This document shows positions 1 to 8,425 of a stretch of DNA of 64,000 nucleotides, piece by piece; position 1 is the stretch's first letter; each line of letters opens with the position of its first letter. Origin of the DNA: Planctomycetia bacterium. Lineage in GTDB: Bacteria > Planctomycetota > Planctomycetia > Gemmatales > Gemmataceae. The stretch lies in the NCBI GenBank assembly GCA_005772955.1, contig SXID01000092.1:1-64000 (forward strand), in the 5' to 3' direction. The notes under the pieces are model-generated. The model had not been told where the DNA came from and made no database searches. It saw nothing but the letters and a program-made list of their open reading frames with translations. Made by a program: the position numbers and the translations under genes.

Positions 1-792
1 GCGGCCGGGGCCGCGCTCGCGGAGGCGCTCACCGCCGCGACTCCCGGTGATGTGCAACTCGCCGCAGTGAAGTCGCTTTCCGCTCACACTGACCCGAAGG
101 TGAGCGAATTGTTGCTCAAGGGGTGGGCGGGCTATGGTCCGGCGCTGCGGCGCGAGGCGCTGGACGCGATGCTCGGCCGTGCCGACCGTGTTCTGAAACT
201 GCTTGAGGCTGTCGAGGCGAAGAAAGTCCCCGCGACCGATTTCGCGCTCGCGCAGGTGCAACAACTCAAGGCGCACCCGAACGCCGCGGTTCGCACGCGC
301 GCGTCCGCGGTGTTTAAGCAGACGACCGACGCCGACCGCGCGAAGGTTGTCAAAGAATACGCGTCCGTGCTCGACCTGAAAGGCGACGCGATGAAGGGAA
401 GGGCGGTGTTCAAGAAGTCGTGTTCCGCGTGCCACAAGCTCGATGGCGTCGGCTTCGACGTGGGGGCGAACCTGCTCGCCGCGCTGCCAAACAAGTCCGG
501 CGAAGACCTGCTCATCGCGGTGTTCGACCCGAACCGCGAAGTCGATCCGCGGTACATCTCTTACAACGTGGTGACGGCCGACGACCGCGTCCTGAACGGC
601 GTGGTTGTAGCGGAGACACCGACGAGCATCACGCTCCGCCGCGCCGACGGCAAGGAAGATGCGATTCTGCGGTCCAACATTTCTTCGCTGCGTTCGACGG
701 CACTTTCGCTCATGCCAGCGGGGTTGGAGAAGGAGATGCAGCCGCAAGATGTGGCGGACCTGTTCGCGTACTTGAGAACCGCGGGGAAGTAG
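1..792 (+). CDS. C-terminal part of planctomycete heme-binding-domain protein (5' truncated)
   Basis: The reading frame is open from base 1, so the gene starts outside the window; the listed GTG at 52 is internal. The visible 263 residues begin with an Ala/Leu-rich helical part that resembles HEAT-type repeats. A c-type heme site (CSACH) follows near residue 138, then the conserved tail with FDPNREVDPRY and a final DLFAYLR motif. This matches the C-terminal heme-binding domain found at the end of large planctomycete PVC-type dehydrogenase-like proteins. The family is thought to be exported and to act in electron transfer, but the substrate is unknown. It converges on the minus-strand permease gene cluster. 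Confidence 0.8.
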   Translation, partial: AAGAALAEALTAATPGDVQLAAVKSLSAHTDPKVSELLLKGWAGYGPALRREALDAMLGRADRVLKLLEAVEAKKVPATDFALAQVQQLKAHPNAAVRTRASAVFKQTTDADRAKVVKEYASVLDLKGDAMKGRAVFKKSCSACHKLDGVGFDVGANLLAALPNKSGEDLLIAVFDPNREVDPRYISYNVVTADDRVLNGVVVAETPTSITLRRADGKEDAILRSNISSLRSTALSLMPAGLEKEMQPQDVADLFAYLRTAGK

Positions 793-795
793 TCT

Positions 796-831
796 TCCTG
801 GAGCGCGGGTGTGACGCTCACGCTCCCAGGA
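796..831. terminator. Stem-loop between convergent genes, possible bidirectional terminator
   Basis: The arms TCCTGGAGCG and CGCTCCCAGGA pair with a single bulge around a 15-nt loop. The structure starts 3 nt after the stop of the heme-binding gene and ends 2 nt before the stop of the convergent gene. No T-tract follows, so termination is inferred from position and symmetry only. Confidence 0.4.
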
Positions 832-833
832 GA

Positions 834-1862
834 TTAGAACTCGTACTGGTTCTTGATCTTGTCCTTCGGGATGAGTTCGATGTCAGTAACGTCAAGGAGT
901 CGCACGACCGGTACATACCGCTCCTGGCCGGTCACTTTGATGAACTCGACGACGCCCTTGATGCGGACCCAGTCGAAGTAGTTGAAACCGGACACGGACT
1001 GGGGAGCGATGATCCGCACCTTGAGCATCACCGCGTCAGTGCCGCAACACGTCATCTTCTGACGGAACAGCGTGAACTCCTTGCCACCGCCGAGCGGTTG
1101 GAACCGCCCTTCCATTATCGCGGTCTTGCCCGTGTAAGACTGGCGCTTGCCCTCGTCGAATGCGGCTTCTGTCAGGTCGTTGAACCGCATTTCGGTGCCG
1201 GCCTGCGCGACCATTGAATAGACCGGTTCGCCGCCCTTCGGCGTCACCTCGCGCAACTGAAGACCATTCTGAGTGCGGAGCGTACGCACAGTGGCCCCGT
1301 CCGCGAGTGTTTCGGTCGATTCCACGGTGGCGGTTGCCGCCATGTCCTTGAGCGATGCCGCGTCAATTGACTCAGTCAGACGGGCTTCCGCTGCAAGAGC
1401 CTCTGGGCTGAGGCCCGAGTTCGGGATTCCCAGCGCGAACAGCGCGATCGGGAATACCAGAATCAGCATCCGGGCAAACACCCAGGACATGTCGTGACTG
1501 TGGCCATGGTCGTCCACGAGTTCGGCGTCCAGACCGGGCGCACCAGGGAGGCCCGGAAGGTGGTTGCACGCGGCTGTGTGGACGTGGTTCTCCTTACACG
1601 TCGGGTCATCAGGATCGCCCGCGGGGACCAGTTCGCCAGCTTCCCGCCACACTGCGAGCGCCCGCAGTGTGACCAAAGCGATTACGCTGATGCCGCCGAT
1701 GAGCACCGGCAGATGGAATTGCGGGGCGAGGATGTGTTTGAGCATGTCGTTCAGGTACAACTGGATGGCCACGAACCCCAACCCGCCGCACACCAGGATG
1801 GTCAACAACTGTTCGGTGAAGTAGTCGCGCGGCGACTGGCAACCGGCGTGATTGTGTGGCAT
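834..1862 (-). CDS. DUF1980/TIGR03943-type membrane protein, partner of the adjacent permease (YcgQ-like)
   Basis: The 342-aa protein has two hydrophobic N-terminal segments (about residues 18-37 and 52-70). A His-rich hydrophilic loop follows (NHVHTAACNH, DDHGHSHD), then a further membrane segment near residues 128-148, then a soluble domain containing MTCCGTDA and DWVRIKGV. This layout fits the two-component permease partner known as YcgQ in Bacillus. The His-rich loop suggests metal binding, which is an inference. It lies 27 nt downstream of the permease gene on the same strand and starts at an ATG preceded by GGGAG. The transported substrate is not established. Confidence 0.75.
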   Translation of the reverse strand: MPHNHAGCQSPRDYFTEQLLTILVCGGLGFVAIQLYLNDMLKHILAPQFHLPVLIGGISVIALVTLRALAVWREAGELVPAGDPDDPTCKENHVHTAACNHLPGLPGAPGLDAELVDDHGHSHDMSWVFARMLILVFPIALFALGIPNSGLSPEALAAEARLTESIDAASLKDMAATATVESTETLADGATVRTLRTQNGLQLREVTPKGGEPVYSMVAQAGTEMRFNDLTEAAFDEGKRQSYTGKTAIMEGRFQPLGGGKEFTLFRQKMTCCGTDAVMLKVRIIAPQSVSGFNYFDWVRIKGVVEFIKVTGQERYVPVVRLLDVTDIELIPKDKIKNQYEF

Positions 1863-1889
1863 CTCGCGTTCTCCCTTGTGTGCGCTATT

Positions 1890-2879
1890 CTACCCGCCGG
1901 TCGGCGAGCCAGGCAAACCGGTCCAGCCCTTGAGTTGGTAGACGAGGTGCAGCAGCATACACAAAACAAGCACCTGGATCACAACGCACGTGGCAATAGT
2001 GACGATCAACCGGAGACGGAACACTCGGGTGTACATGAGCAGCAGTTTCAGGTCGAGCATCGGCCCGAGGACCAGAAACGCAACCTTCGCGCTCAGGTGC
2101 ATCTTGGTGAAACTCGCGGCGACAAACGCATCCGCTTCACTGCACAGACACATCAAGACCGCGAGGAACATCATTGCGGGAACCGCGAGGAACGGCTGTT
2201 CGCTCGAGAAGGCCTGGATCTCGCGGTCGGTAATGTGCTGGCGCGCAAGCGCGGCGAGGACGCAGCCGAGAATGAGGAACACCATGATGTCCACGAAGTC
2301 GTGCAGACCGGTCGCGGAGATGTTCCCAAGCCGCCTGATGAACGGTTGTCTCGCGGGCGATTCCGTCGGGGTCGTGCTGGGCGCGCCAGTCTCGACGGGG
2401 GGAGTAAGGGGGGGCGCAGTGAGCGGCGTCAAAAGCGCATTCCCGTACTTCTTGTACTGGTAGTGAACGACCAGCGCCGTCATGCAGGCGATGAAGAACG
2501 CCAGCCCGACGCGAAGCCCGACCATCTCCGCGCCGATCTTGTGGTCCTTGAACGCGACCCACGTGCTGAAGATCACGACGCCGTTGATGATTGGCCCAGC
2601 CAGCATGTAAGCGATACAGCACGAGAGCGGTAGCCCCTTGCGGAGCAACCGGCGCATCACGACCACGATGCCACACTCGCACATCGGGAACAGCAGCCCT
2701 AGCAGCGCGCCGATCATCACCGCGGGGAGGACGGACTTCGGGAGCAACCGTGTCAGGAGCGTTTGCGGGAGGAACTCTTCGAGGATGCCAGCGACGAGCG
2801 CGCCGAGAACGACGAACGGCATCGCCTCCCACAGAATGGAGCTGAACCGGAAGAGGAAGTCGTAAATGCTTGGCTGCAC
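1890..2879 (-). CDS. Permease, DUF318/ArsP-like (YcgR-like)
   Basis: A 329-aa polytopic membrane protein with about eight hydrophobic segments. It carries the family motif MCECGIVVVMRRLLRKGLP and later LCSEADAFVAASF, both with conserved cysteines as in the DUF318 permease family. The middle cytosolic linker is rich in Pro and Thr (about residues 150-180). The start is GTG, since no upstream ATG is in frame. It is followed by its usual TIGR03943-type partner, so the two probably form one transporter. The nearby zinc/manganese-type ABC permease supports a role with metal ions, but the sequence does not prove this. Confidence 0.8.
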   Translation of the reverse strand: MQPSIYDFLFRFSSILWEAMPFVVLGALVAGILEEFLPQTLLTRLLPKSVLPAVMIGALLGLLFPMCECGIVVVMRRLLRKGLPLSCCIAYMLAGPIINGVVIFSTWVAFKDHKIGAEMVGLRVGLAFFIACMTALVVHYQYKKYGNALLTPLTAPPLTPPVETGAPSTTPTESPARQPFIRRLGNISATGLHDFVDIMVFLILGCVLAALARQHITDREIQAFSSEQPFLAVPAMMFLAVLMCLCSEADAFVAASFTKMHLSAKVAFLVLGPMLDLKLLLMYTRVFRLRLIVTIATCVVIQVLVLCMLLHLVYQLKGWTGLPGSPTGG

Positions 2880-2947
2880 CAGATCACCCGACGCGGGAAC
2901 GGTGGGACACTGTAACTACGCCGGTCCCCGCGGACGGGTTCGGGCGT

Positions 2948-3967
2948 CTACGGGCATTGTCCGAACGGGTGGTCCGTACCGCAAGGGTCGTCCGGGCCGT
3001 GCTGGTGGAACGCGCGGAACTGTTGGCCTCCAAAAATGGGCGCGAAACGGTTCCACACCGCGACAACCATCATAGAGCCGAAGAACAGCGCCACGCTCGT
3101 CACTACAATCACGCCACTGGGGCCGAACTCCACGCTACTCATCGGACCGATCGAGAGCTTCATGTTCCGACTAAGTAAGTACCCGATCACACCAGACCCG
3201 AGGCAGAACACGACGGTGAACCAGAACATCTGGCGCAGGTTCCGCGACACGTTCGCGGCGGCCGCGGCCGGCACGATCAGTAGCGCGTTGATGAGCAGCA
3301 CGCCGACCGCCTGGATGGACAGGTTTACCACCAGCGCGAGCAGGATGATGAACAGGTAGTTGTTAAGCGTGACGTTGATCCGCCGCGTGCGCGCCAAACT
3401 CGGGTTGAAGCTCGCGAACATGAGCTGGTTGTACCGCCACAAGAAGACGCAGACGACCAGCACGAGAACTGCGCACAGGTAGAGTAGGTCTGCTTCAGGT
3501 ATGAAGAGGAGGTTGCCGAACAGGAACGTTTCGAGGTTCACAGTACTGACCTTCTGCACCATCTTGGTGAGCATCGCGCCGAACCCGAGGGCGAGCGCGA
3601 AGAACACGCCGATGACGGTGTCGTGCGCCAAACCGGTGCGGTCACGCACGTAGATCATCAGAACGCCGACCGTGACTCCGAACGCGACCATCACCATCGG
3701 GACTATCCACGCTGCGCTGACCTTCCGTTCTGCGGCGTCACCCCCGGTAAGAAGTACGCTCACATAGCCGAGCGCGACGCCAGCGAACGCACAGTGCGCC
3801 ATCGCGTCGCTGAAGAACGCCATCCGGTTGCCGACAACGAGCGAACCCACCATGCCGCAGATGAGGCACATCACGAGCAGCGTGATGACGCTCTTCACCA
3901 CGAATACATAGGTGTCGAGTGAATCGGCTATCACCCGGATCAGGTCGGACATCCAGACGTCGGGCAT
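2948..3967 (-). CDS. Metal ABC transporter permease, ABC-3 family (ZnuB/MntB-like)
   Basis: A 339-aa protein with eight or nine hydrophobic segments and the ABC-3 signatures GNRMAFFSDAMAHCAFAGVA and LLINALLIVPAAAAANVSRN. These permeases pass zinc, manganese or iron delivered by a periplasmic binding protein. The C-terminus ends in a short His/Cys tail (FHQHGPDDPCGTDH), a possible metal ligand. No binding protein or ATPase gene is adjacent, so the partners must lie elsewhere. It begins 16 nt after the aminotransferase stop and is the first of three membrane-protein genes in a row. An alternative ATG five codons in is possible. Confidence 0.85.
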   Translation of the reverse strand: MPDVWMSDLIRVIADSLDTYVFVVKSVITLLVMCLICGMVGSLVVGNRMAFFSDAMAHCAFAGVALGYVSVLLTGGDAAERKVSAAWIVPMVMVAFGVTVGVLMIYVRDRTGLAHDTVIGVFFALALGFGAMLTKMVQKVSTVNLETFLFGNLLFIPEADLLYLCAVLVLVVCVFLWRYNQLMFASFNPSLARTRRINVTLNNYLFIILLALVVNLSIQAVGVLLINALLIVPAAAAANVSRNLRQMFWFTVVFCLGSGVIGYLLSRNMKLSIGPMSSVEFGPSGVIVVTSVALFFGSMMVVAVWNRFAPIFGGQQFRAFHQHGPDDPCGTDHPFGQCP

Positions 3968-3983
3968 GAATCCCTCGGCATCC

Positions 3984-5375
3984 TTAACTGGTCAATCGGC
4001 GGGCGCAACGTTGCATCAAGACGAGGGACGCGGTCGCTTCGTCTGGTGTGATGATGAGCGGCGGCGAAACGCGAACCACCTTCTTCGCGAGCGGGCCGAG
4101 GAGGTGAATCCCATCGTTGCTGGTGCCATCGCCGAGGTAGCACGCGAGGACGACTGCGTTTGCCCAGTCCGCTGCGGAGCGGTCTCCGTGGTCGCGCATC
4201 TCGACGCCCCATACCATCCCACCGCGTTCGCCGCGAACCTGGGCCACGAACGGGAGTTCCTTCAGGGCGAGCAACCCGCGTTCGATGATGCTGGAACTGG
4301 CTTTCATTCCCGCGATCACGTCGCGGCTCTCGAACTCGTCCAGTGTAGCCTGTACGGCCGCGCAGCAGAGCGGGTTCGCACTCCACGTGTCGGAACCTTC
4401 GCCATAACCGAGAGAACCGAAAATATCCGCACGGCCGACAGCGGCGGCGACAGGGATACCATTCCCAAGCCCCTTACCTAACACTACGACATCCGGTTCG
4501 AGGCCGTAGGTCTCGAACGCGAACATCGCGCCCGTGCGGCCGAAGTTTGATTGCACCTCGTCGATAATAAAAACGATGTCATGTTGGCGGCAGAACCGCT
4601 GAAGTCCTTGCAGGTACGCCGCAGGCGGGTGGTACGAGCCGCCACCACCGAGGTACGGTTCCGTGATCAGAGTTCCGATCTTCGCACCGAACTGGTGGAG
4701 CAGGGCGTCCAGTTCCTTTTGGTAAGGGGAGAAGTCGAACGGCGCGTCACGCAGTGTCACGTCGCGACACTCGTTCATTGGGAACGAGATGAATCGCACG
4801 CGTGGGTCGCGTTCCGCGTCCGTTTCCGAGCCGGTGACGGCGTTTGCCAATCCTTTCTTCCCGTGGAACCCGAAGCGCGTCGCGAGGATCATCGGTCGGG
4901 TGCGGTCCAGCGCAAGCGAAGCCCACAACGCCTTCTGGATCGCCTCGGACCCGGACGCAGCCCACATCACCTGCTCGATGCGTCCGCCGCCCGGCGTGGC
5001 ACGCATTAACTTGAGGAGACGGTTCGTTGCGCCGACCTCAACGGGTGTGATCGCGTTGTACGCGGTCATCGGCACGGCCGCGGTGAACCCCAGAGGGGCA
5101 GGGGGGGTAGCAGTGGATGCTCGTTCCCAACCCATGTAACGCGAGTACGCGCTCAGCCAATTCGTCGGGTTGTGGCCCAGGTTTGAGACAAGCACACCGG
5201 ACGTGAAATCGTAGAGCCTCCGGCTTTCCGGTGTCCAGTGGTAGACCCCAGCGCTATGGCTGAGGACGGCTTGCGTCGGAGTGAAAGTGCGGAGTGAGTA
5301 CGGTTCCGAGTTCGCAAGGTCCGCTCGACTGCTGTTTGAGTTGGGCTCGCGAGTGTGCTGAATCGGGGGAGGCAT
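3984..5375 (-). CDS. Class-III PLP-dependent aminotransferase
   Basis: A 463-aa fold-type I aminotransferase. Visible features are the FTSGVLVSNLGH region, the GSEAIQKAL motif, the cofactor-stacking region FIIDEVQSNFGRTG and the PLP lysine in VVLGKGLGNGIP. The listed ORF starts 60 codons upstream inside kptA. The ATG at 5375 is preferred because it follows GGAG and lies just outside kptA. It sits 16 nt after kptA and 16 nt before the ABC permease, within a minus-strand run headed by a Gfo/Idh oxidoreductase. The amino donor and acceptor cannot be told from sequence; omega-amino acids or amino sugars are possible. Confidence 0.85.
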   Translation of the reverse strand: MPPPIQHTREPNSNSSRADLANSEPYSLRTFTPTQAVLSHSAGVYHWTPESRRLYDFTSGVLVSNLGHNPTNWLSAYSRYMGWERASTATPPAPLGFTAAVPMTAYNAITPVEVGATNRLLKLMRATPGGGRIEQVMWAASGSEAIQKALWASLALDRTRPMILATRFGFHGKKGLANAVTGSETDAERDPRVRFISFPMNECRDVTLRDAPFDFSPYQKELDALLHQFGAKIGTLITEPYLGGGGSYHPPAAYLQGLQRFCRQHDIVFIIDEVQSNFGRTGAMFAFETYGLEPDVVVLGKGLGNGIPVAAAVGRADIFGSLGYGEGSDTWSANPLCCAAVQATLDEFESRDVIAGMKASSSIIERGLLALKELPFVAQVRGERGGMVWGVEMRDHGDRSAADWANAVVLACYLGDGTSNDGIHLLGPLAKKVVRVSPPLIITPDEATASLVLMQRCARRLTS

Positions 5376-5391
5376 GGCGTGATCTCCTGTG

Positions 5392-5937
5392 TTACTGCAC
5401 CCGAAGGTACTCAGGCGGCACGTGTTCGACAAGCCAAACGCCGTTCGCGGAGCGGTAAAACACGTGACCGTCGGCTTGCATTTTCGCCGCGTCAACGACG
5501 AGAACGACCGGCTTTCCACGGCGCTGCCCGACTTTCGTGGCGGTCGTGGTGTCAACGGACAGGTGGACGTGGTGACGGGCCATCTTCAACAGGCCATCGC
5601 GGAGAATGATCGCGCCGGTCTCGTTGGCCGTTCCGTGGAAAAGTTCTGCGGGCGGTTCAACTTCTTCGAGTCGCAAATCGACTTCTGCTGAGTGGCCTTG
5701 GTTTGCGCGGATCATCGTTCCCGTGTCGTCGAACGCAAACCGGTGTTTTTCGCAGTTCGTGACGACCTCGGTGAGTTCCTCGTGCGTCAATCTGTTACCG
5801 GCGATTGCAAGGCCAGACAAGAGATCGGTGATGAGAACCCAGCCGCCCGGTTCAAGGGTCAGCCCGACCGATTCCGGCTCGTGGCGAAGAACCTTTGAAA
5901 TGAACTTGCTGGTGCGCACCCTTCGTTTTTCGTCCAC
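5392..5937 (-). CDS. kptA: RNA 2'-phosphotransferase KptA/Tpt1
   Basis: The 181-aa length matches the family. The N-terminus SKFISKVLRHEPESVGL and the later stretches RANQGHS, LFHGT and ARHHVHLS are the hallmark motifs; they hold the Arg-His-Arg-Arg type residues that bind NAD and the 2'-phosphate. The enzyme transfers an internal RNA 2'-phosphate to NAD, releasing nicotinamide and ADP-ribose 1'',2''-cyclic phosphate. It finishes tRNA splicing in eukaryotes; its bacterial role is unsettled. The gene starts only 2 nt after the upstream oxidoreductase stop, so the two are probably translated from one message. Confidence 0.92.
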   Translation of the reverse strand: MDEKRRVRTSKFISKVLRHEPESVGLTLEPGGWVLITDLLSGLAIAGNRLTHEELTEVVTNCEKHRFAFDDTGTMIRANQGHSAEVDLRLEEVEPPAELFHGTANETGAIILRDGLLKMARHHVHLSVDTTTATKVGQRRGKPVVLVVDAAKMQADGHVFYRSANGVWLVEHVPPEYLRVQ

Positions 5938-5939
5938 GA

Positions 5940-7208
5940 CTATACCCGTCCTTCGTAAAGGATGAGCGGTGTGGCGTTGCCGGGTTCGTAAAGCGCCAGA
6001 CCGCCAGCCGAACCGTTGACCTTGACGACACAGCCAGATTCACCCGCGACCGCGCGGGCAAGGATCGCTTCGAGGCTTTGTACGATTGCAACGCAGTTAC
6101 GGTCGGCCGTGATGTCGTTGTAAGTGAGCGCCCGCATCAGCGCAAGGCGCTCGTTCCGGCTTGCATCAGGCCCGCCGAATTCGACGTTGGCCACCTCGAG
6201 GAAGAACCTCTCGATGACTTCGATCCCGTAGCCGCGTTGAGACCGTTCTCCCCACGGTTCAAGGAACGTTCCGTTGTAGTGATAGTTCGGAGTGTTCTTG
6301 AGTTCGCCCGGAGTGCGATTTTCCACCGTGAGTTCGACGCCGCGCTTGCGCTGGTGGGCGCACCAGACAGCGTTATCGAAGCGGAATTGCACCTCTTGCT
6401 CGACGTACCCCGGAAAGTTATCAGGCGTGACCCAACTCGTGTGAATGTCGAACGCGGCCTCACGTGAGTCGGGGTGGCGGTACACGACTTGAAGTTGGAC
6501 CGAATCCCACGTTGGACCGTCGACCGGTCCAACAAGACCGCGCTGTCCCGTCGCAAGGACTCGATCGAGCGACCAGTTCGGCCCGAAGGTGAAGTCGATA
6601 AGTTTCAGGTAGTGGACCGCGACATACGTCGCCGGGTTCCGCCCCGCGATCCACTCCGCGAATTGACCGCCACTGATTGACTTCGGTTCAAGGAGAGAAC
6701 AGTAGCCATTGTTGACGTGTTGGAGAACATCGTCCTGGTAGAGCGTACGGAGTTTCTTGTGGTCTGGATCGGCGAGTTTGTGGTACACGACCTTTGCGAG
6801 CACGCCGTTCTCGGTCGCGAGCCTCGATAGTTCATCCAGTTCGGTCAGCGAGAGCACAGACGGCTTCTCGATAAGGACGTGCTTGCGCGCGAGGATGGCA
6901 TCGCGTGCAGCCACGAAATGACGATCATCCGGGGTCGCGATGCAGACGACATCCACGTCCGAGGTGAGAAGTGTGCGACTCGCGTTGGCGCCCGAATAAT
7001 TCGTGAACGGTCTTCGTTGTCCGTACTCGGATCCGAGGTACTTCGCGCTGCGTGCGCCAGTTCGGGACGCCACCGCGCAAAGCTGGATGCTCACCGGTCC
7101 TGTTGCAGAAGAATGGAGAGGATCGTGATGGCGCCGCTCAAAGACCGGTCGATACGTGTCCTCGAAGATCATCCCAAAACCAATCATTCCGCAGCGAAGG
7201 ACTCGCAC
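5940..7208 (-). CDS. Gfo/Idh/MocA-family NAD(P)-dependent oxidoreductase
   Basis: The N-terminal Rossmann fold is seen as RVLRCGMIGFGMIFEDTYRP. The family motif IEKPSVLSLTELDEL follows in the position of the usual EKP signature, and a C-terminal substrate domain comes after. The ORF track begins at a GTG at 7259, but the GTG at 7208 follows a clear AGGAG at proper spacing and starts right at the Rossmann strand. I therefore prefer 7208 (422 aa). The family acts on sugars or inositols; the substrate here is unknown. It heads a six-gene minus-strand run that includes kptA and an aminotransferase. Confidence 0.85.
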   Translation of the reverse strand: MRVLRCGMIGFGMIFEDTYRPVFERRHHDPLHSSATGPVSIQLCAVASRTGARSAKYLGSEYGQRRPFTNYSGANASRTLLTSDVDVVCIATPDDRHFVAARDAILARKHVLIEKPSVLSLTELDELSRLATENGVLAKVVYHKLADPDHKKLRTLYQDDVLQHVNNGYCSLLEPKSISGGQFAEWIAGRNPATYVAVHYLKLIDFTFGPNWSLDRVLATGQRGLVGPVDGPTWDSVQLQVVYRHPDSREAAFDIHTSWVTPDNFPGYVEQEVQFRFDNAVWCAHQRKRGVELTVENRTPGELKNTPNYHYNGTFLEPWGERSQRGYGIEVIERFFLEVANVEFGGPDASRNERLALMRALTYNDITADRNCVAIVQSLEAILARAVAGESGCVVKVNGSAGGLALYEPGNATPLILYEGRV

Positions 7209-7430
7209 CGGTCTCTCCTGTGTTGAAAGCTTTGGAGTGCGTGTTGTAGTGGTGTGCACGAAGTCCGAGAAGAGTAAAATAGTTGCCGAAAAAGTTATTA
7301 CTACATAAGATACATTATCGGACGTGACTCAGTTACACTTGCAATTGCCCAAACGATCCCCGATGCCGACTTTAGGTCTGATAATTGATATTATGTAATT
7401 AATAAGTCCCAACAACAGAACAAAAAACGG
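7209..7430 (-). promoter_or_regulatory. AT-rich leader upstream of the six-gene minus-strand run
   Basis: This interval between accA and the oxidoreductase is far richer in A and T than the surrounding DNA. Read on the minus strand it contains TTGACC near the accA end, then TTATTAATTACATAATATC with local dyad symmetry. A second AT-rich patch lies around 7280-7320. No ORF is visible. It is probably the promoter/operator region for the oxidoreductase operon, but no canonical pair of -35 and -10 boxes at 17-nt spacing was found. Confidence 0.4.
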
Positions 7431-8384
7431 TCAAGCCAAGAAGCCCATCCGACGAAATTTTGCGTACCGGCCTTCCAAAATTGATTCATCCGACTGCGGC
7501 TCAAGCCGCCGTAATTCTCGCGAGAGGTGTGTCTTCAGAGTCGTACCCATTCCCCGCGGATCGCGATGCGCCCCCCCGAGTGGTTCGGTCAGAATGGTGT
7601 CGATCATGCCAAACCCGTGAAGATCCTTCGCAGTCAACTTAAGCGCGTTCGCCGCCTTGGATTTGGATTCGTCAGTCGCCACTTTCCAGAGAATCCCAGC
7701 ACAACCTTCTGGACTGATGACGGAGTAATAGGAGTATTGAAGCATTCCGATCGCGTCACCGATACCGATACCAAGAGCTCCGCCAGATCCACCCTCTCCG
7801 ATGACAACACACACGATTGGTGTCTTAAGTTTCGTCATCTCAAGGATGCTAGTCGCGATCAACTGGGCCTGGCCTCGTTCCTCCGCTCCAGTTCCGGGAA
7901 AAGCACCCGGGGTGTCGATCAGGCAAACGATCGGGATGCGATACTTCGCAGCCAGTCGCATTTTCGAGAGCGCCTTCCGGTAACCCTCTGGATGAGCGCA
8001 GCCGTAGTGACACTGAAGACGCTCCGCAAGCGTCTTCCCCTTCTGGTGCCCGATTAGCATGACCTCGTGCCCATCGAGACGGGCAAATCCGGCACGGATT
8101 GCGCGGTCGTCCCCAAAAGCGCGATCCCCATGCAATTCGGTGAAATCCTCGAATACCATTTCGATATAGTCCAGCAACTGCGGACGGTTCGGGTGACGCG
8201 ACACCTGCACCGTCTCCCAGGCTGACAGGTTCGAGTACTTCTCCTTCTTCATCGAAGTGAGTTTCTTACGGAGTTGTCTAATCGTCTCGCCACTAATGTC
8301 CGCCTCTGGAACCGACTCCAGACGGAATAGTTCTGATTCCACCTCGTGGATCTCTTGCTCGAACGGCAGTGGAACCGGAATCAT
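7431..8384 (-). CDS. accA: Acetyl-CoA carboxylase carboxyltransferase subunit alpha
   Basis: The 317-aa protein matches AccA along its whole length. It has the N-terminal helical hairpin (FEQEIHEVESELFRLE), then HPNRPQLLDYIE, ELHGDRAFGDD, CLIDTPGAFPG, AEERGQAQLIA and VVIGEGGSGGALGIG. AccA and AccD transfer the carboxyl group from biotin to acetyl-CoA to give malonyl-CoA in the cytoplasm. accD, accB and accC are not in the window. The ATG follows AGGTGA. The gene lies 41 nt after a Ser/Thr kinase gene on the same strand. Confidence 0.96.
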   Translation of the reverse strand: MIPVPLPFEQEIHEVESELFRLESVPEADISGETIRQLRKKLTSMKKEKYSNLSAWETVQVSRHPNRPQLLDYIEMVFEDFTELHGDRAFGDDRAIRAGFARLDGHEVMLIGHQKGKTLAERLQCHYGCAHPEGYRKALSKMRLAAKYRIPIVCLIDTPGAFPGTGAEERGQAQLIATSILEMTKLKTPIVCVVIGEGGSGGALGIGIGDAIGMLQYSYYSVISPEGCAGILWKVATDESKSKAANALKLTAKDLHGFGMIDTILTEPLGGAHRDPRGMGTTLKTHLSRELRRLEPQSDESILEGRYAKFRRMGFLA

Positions 8385-8425
8385 CGCTCACCTCGTGTCA
8401 GATTACTCGTTTGGAAGAAGACACG

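Noticed and set aside
2395-2445. G-rich patch in the DUF318 permease encoding a Pro/Thr linker, considered as an inserted repeat
   Set aside because: No inverted arms could be found; a Pro/Thr linker at this place is common in the family.
1494-2633. 379-aa plus-strand ORF opposite the permease pair
   Set aside because: It is a shadow of the minus-strand genes: highly charged, no domain, and it overlaps two well-supported coding regions.
5080-5125. C-run in the class-III aminotransferase encoding TPPAPLGF, looked like another inserted element
   Set aside because: It is not palindromic and no second copy is seen in the window, so insertion cannot be supported.
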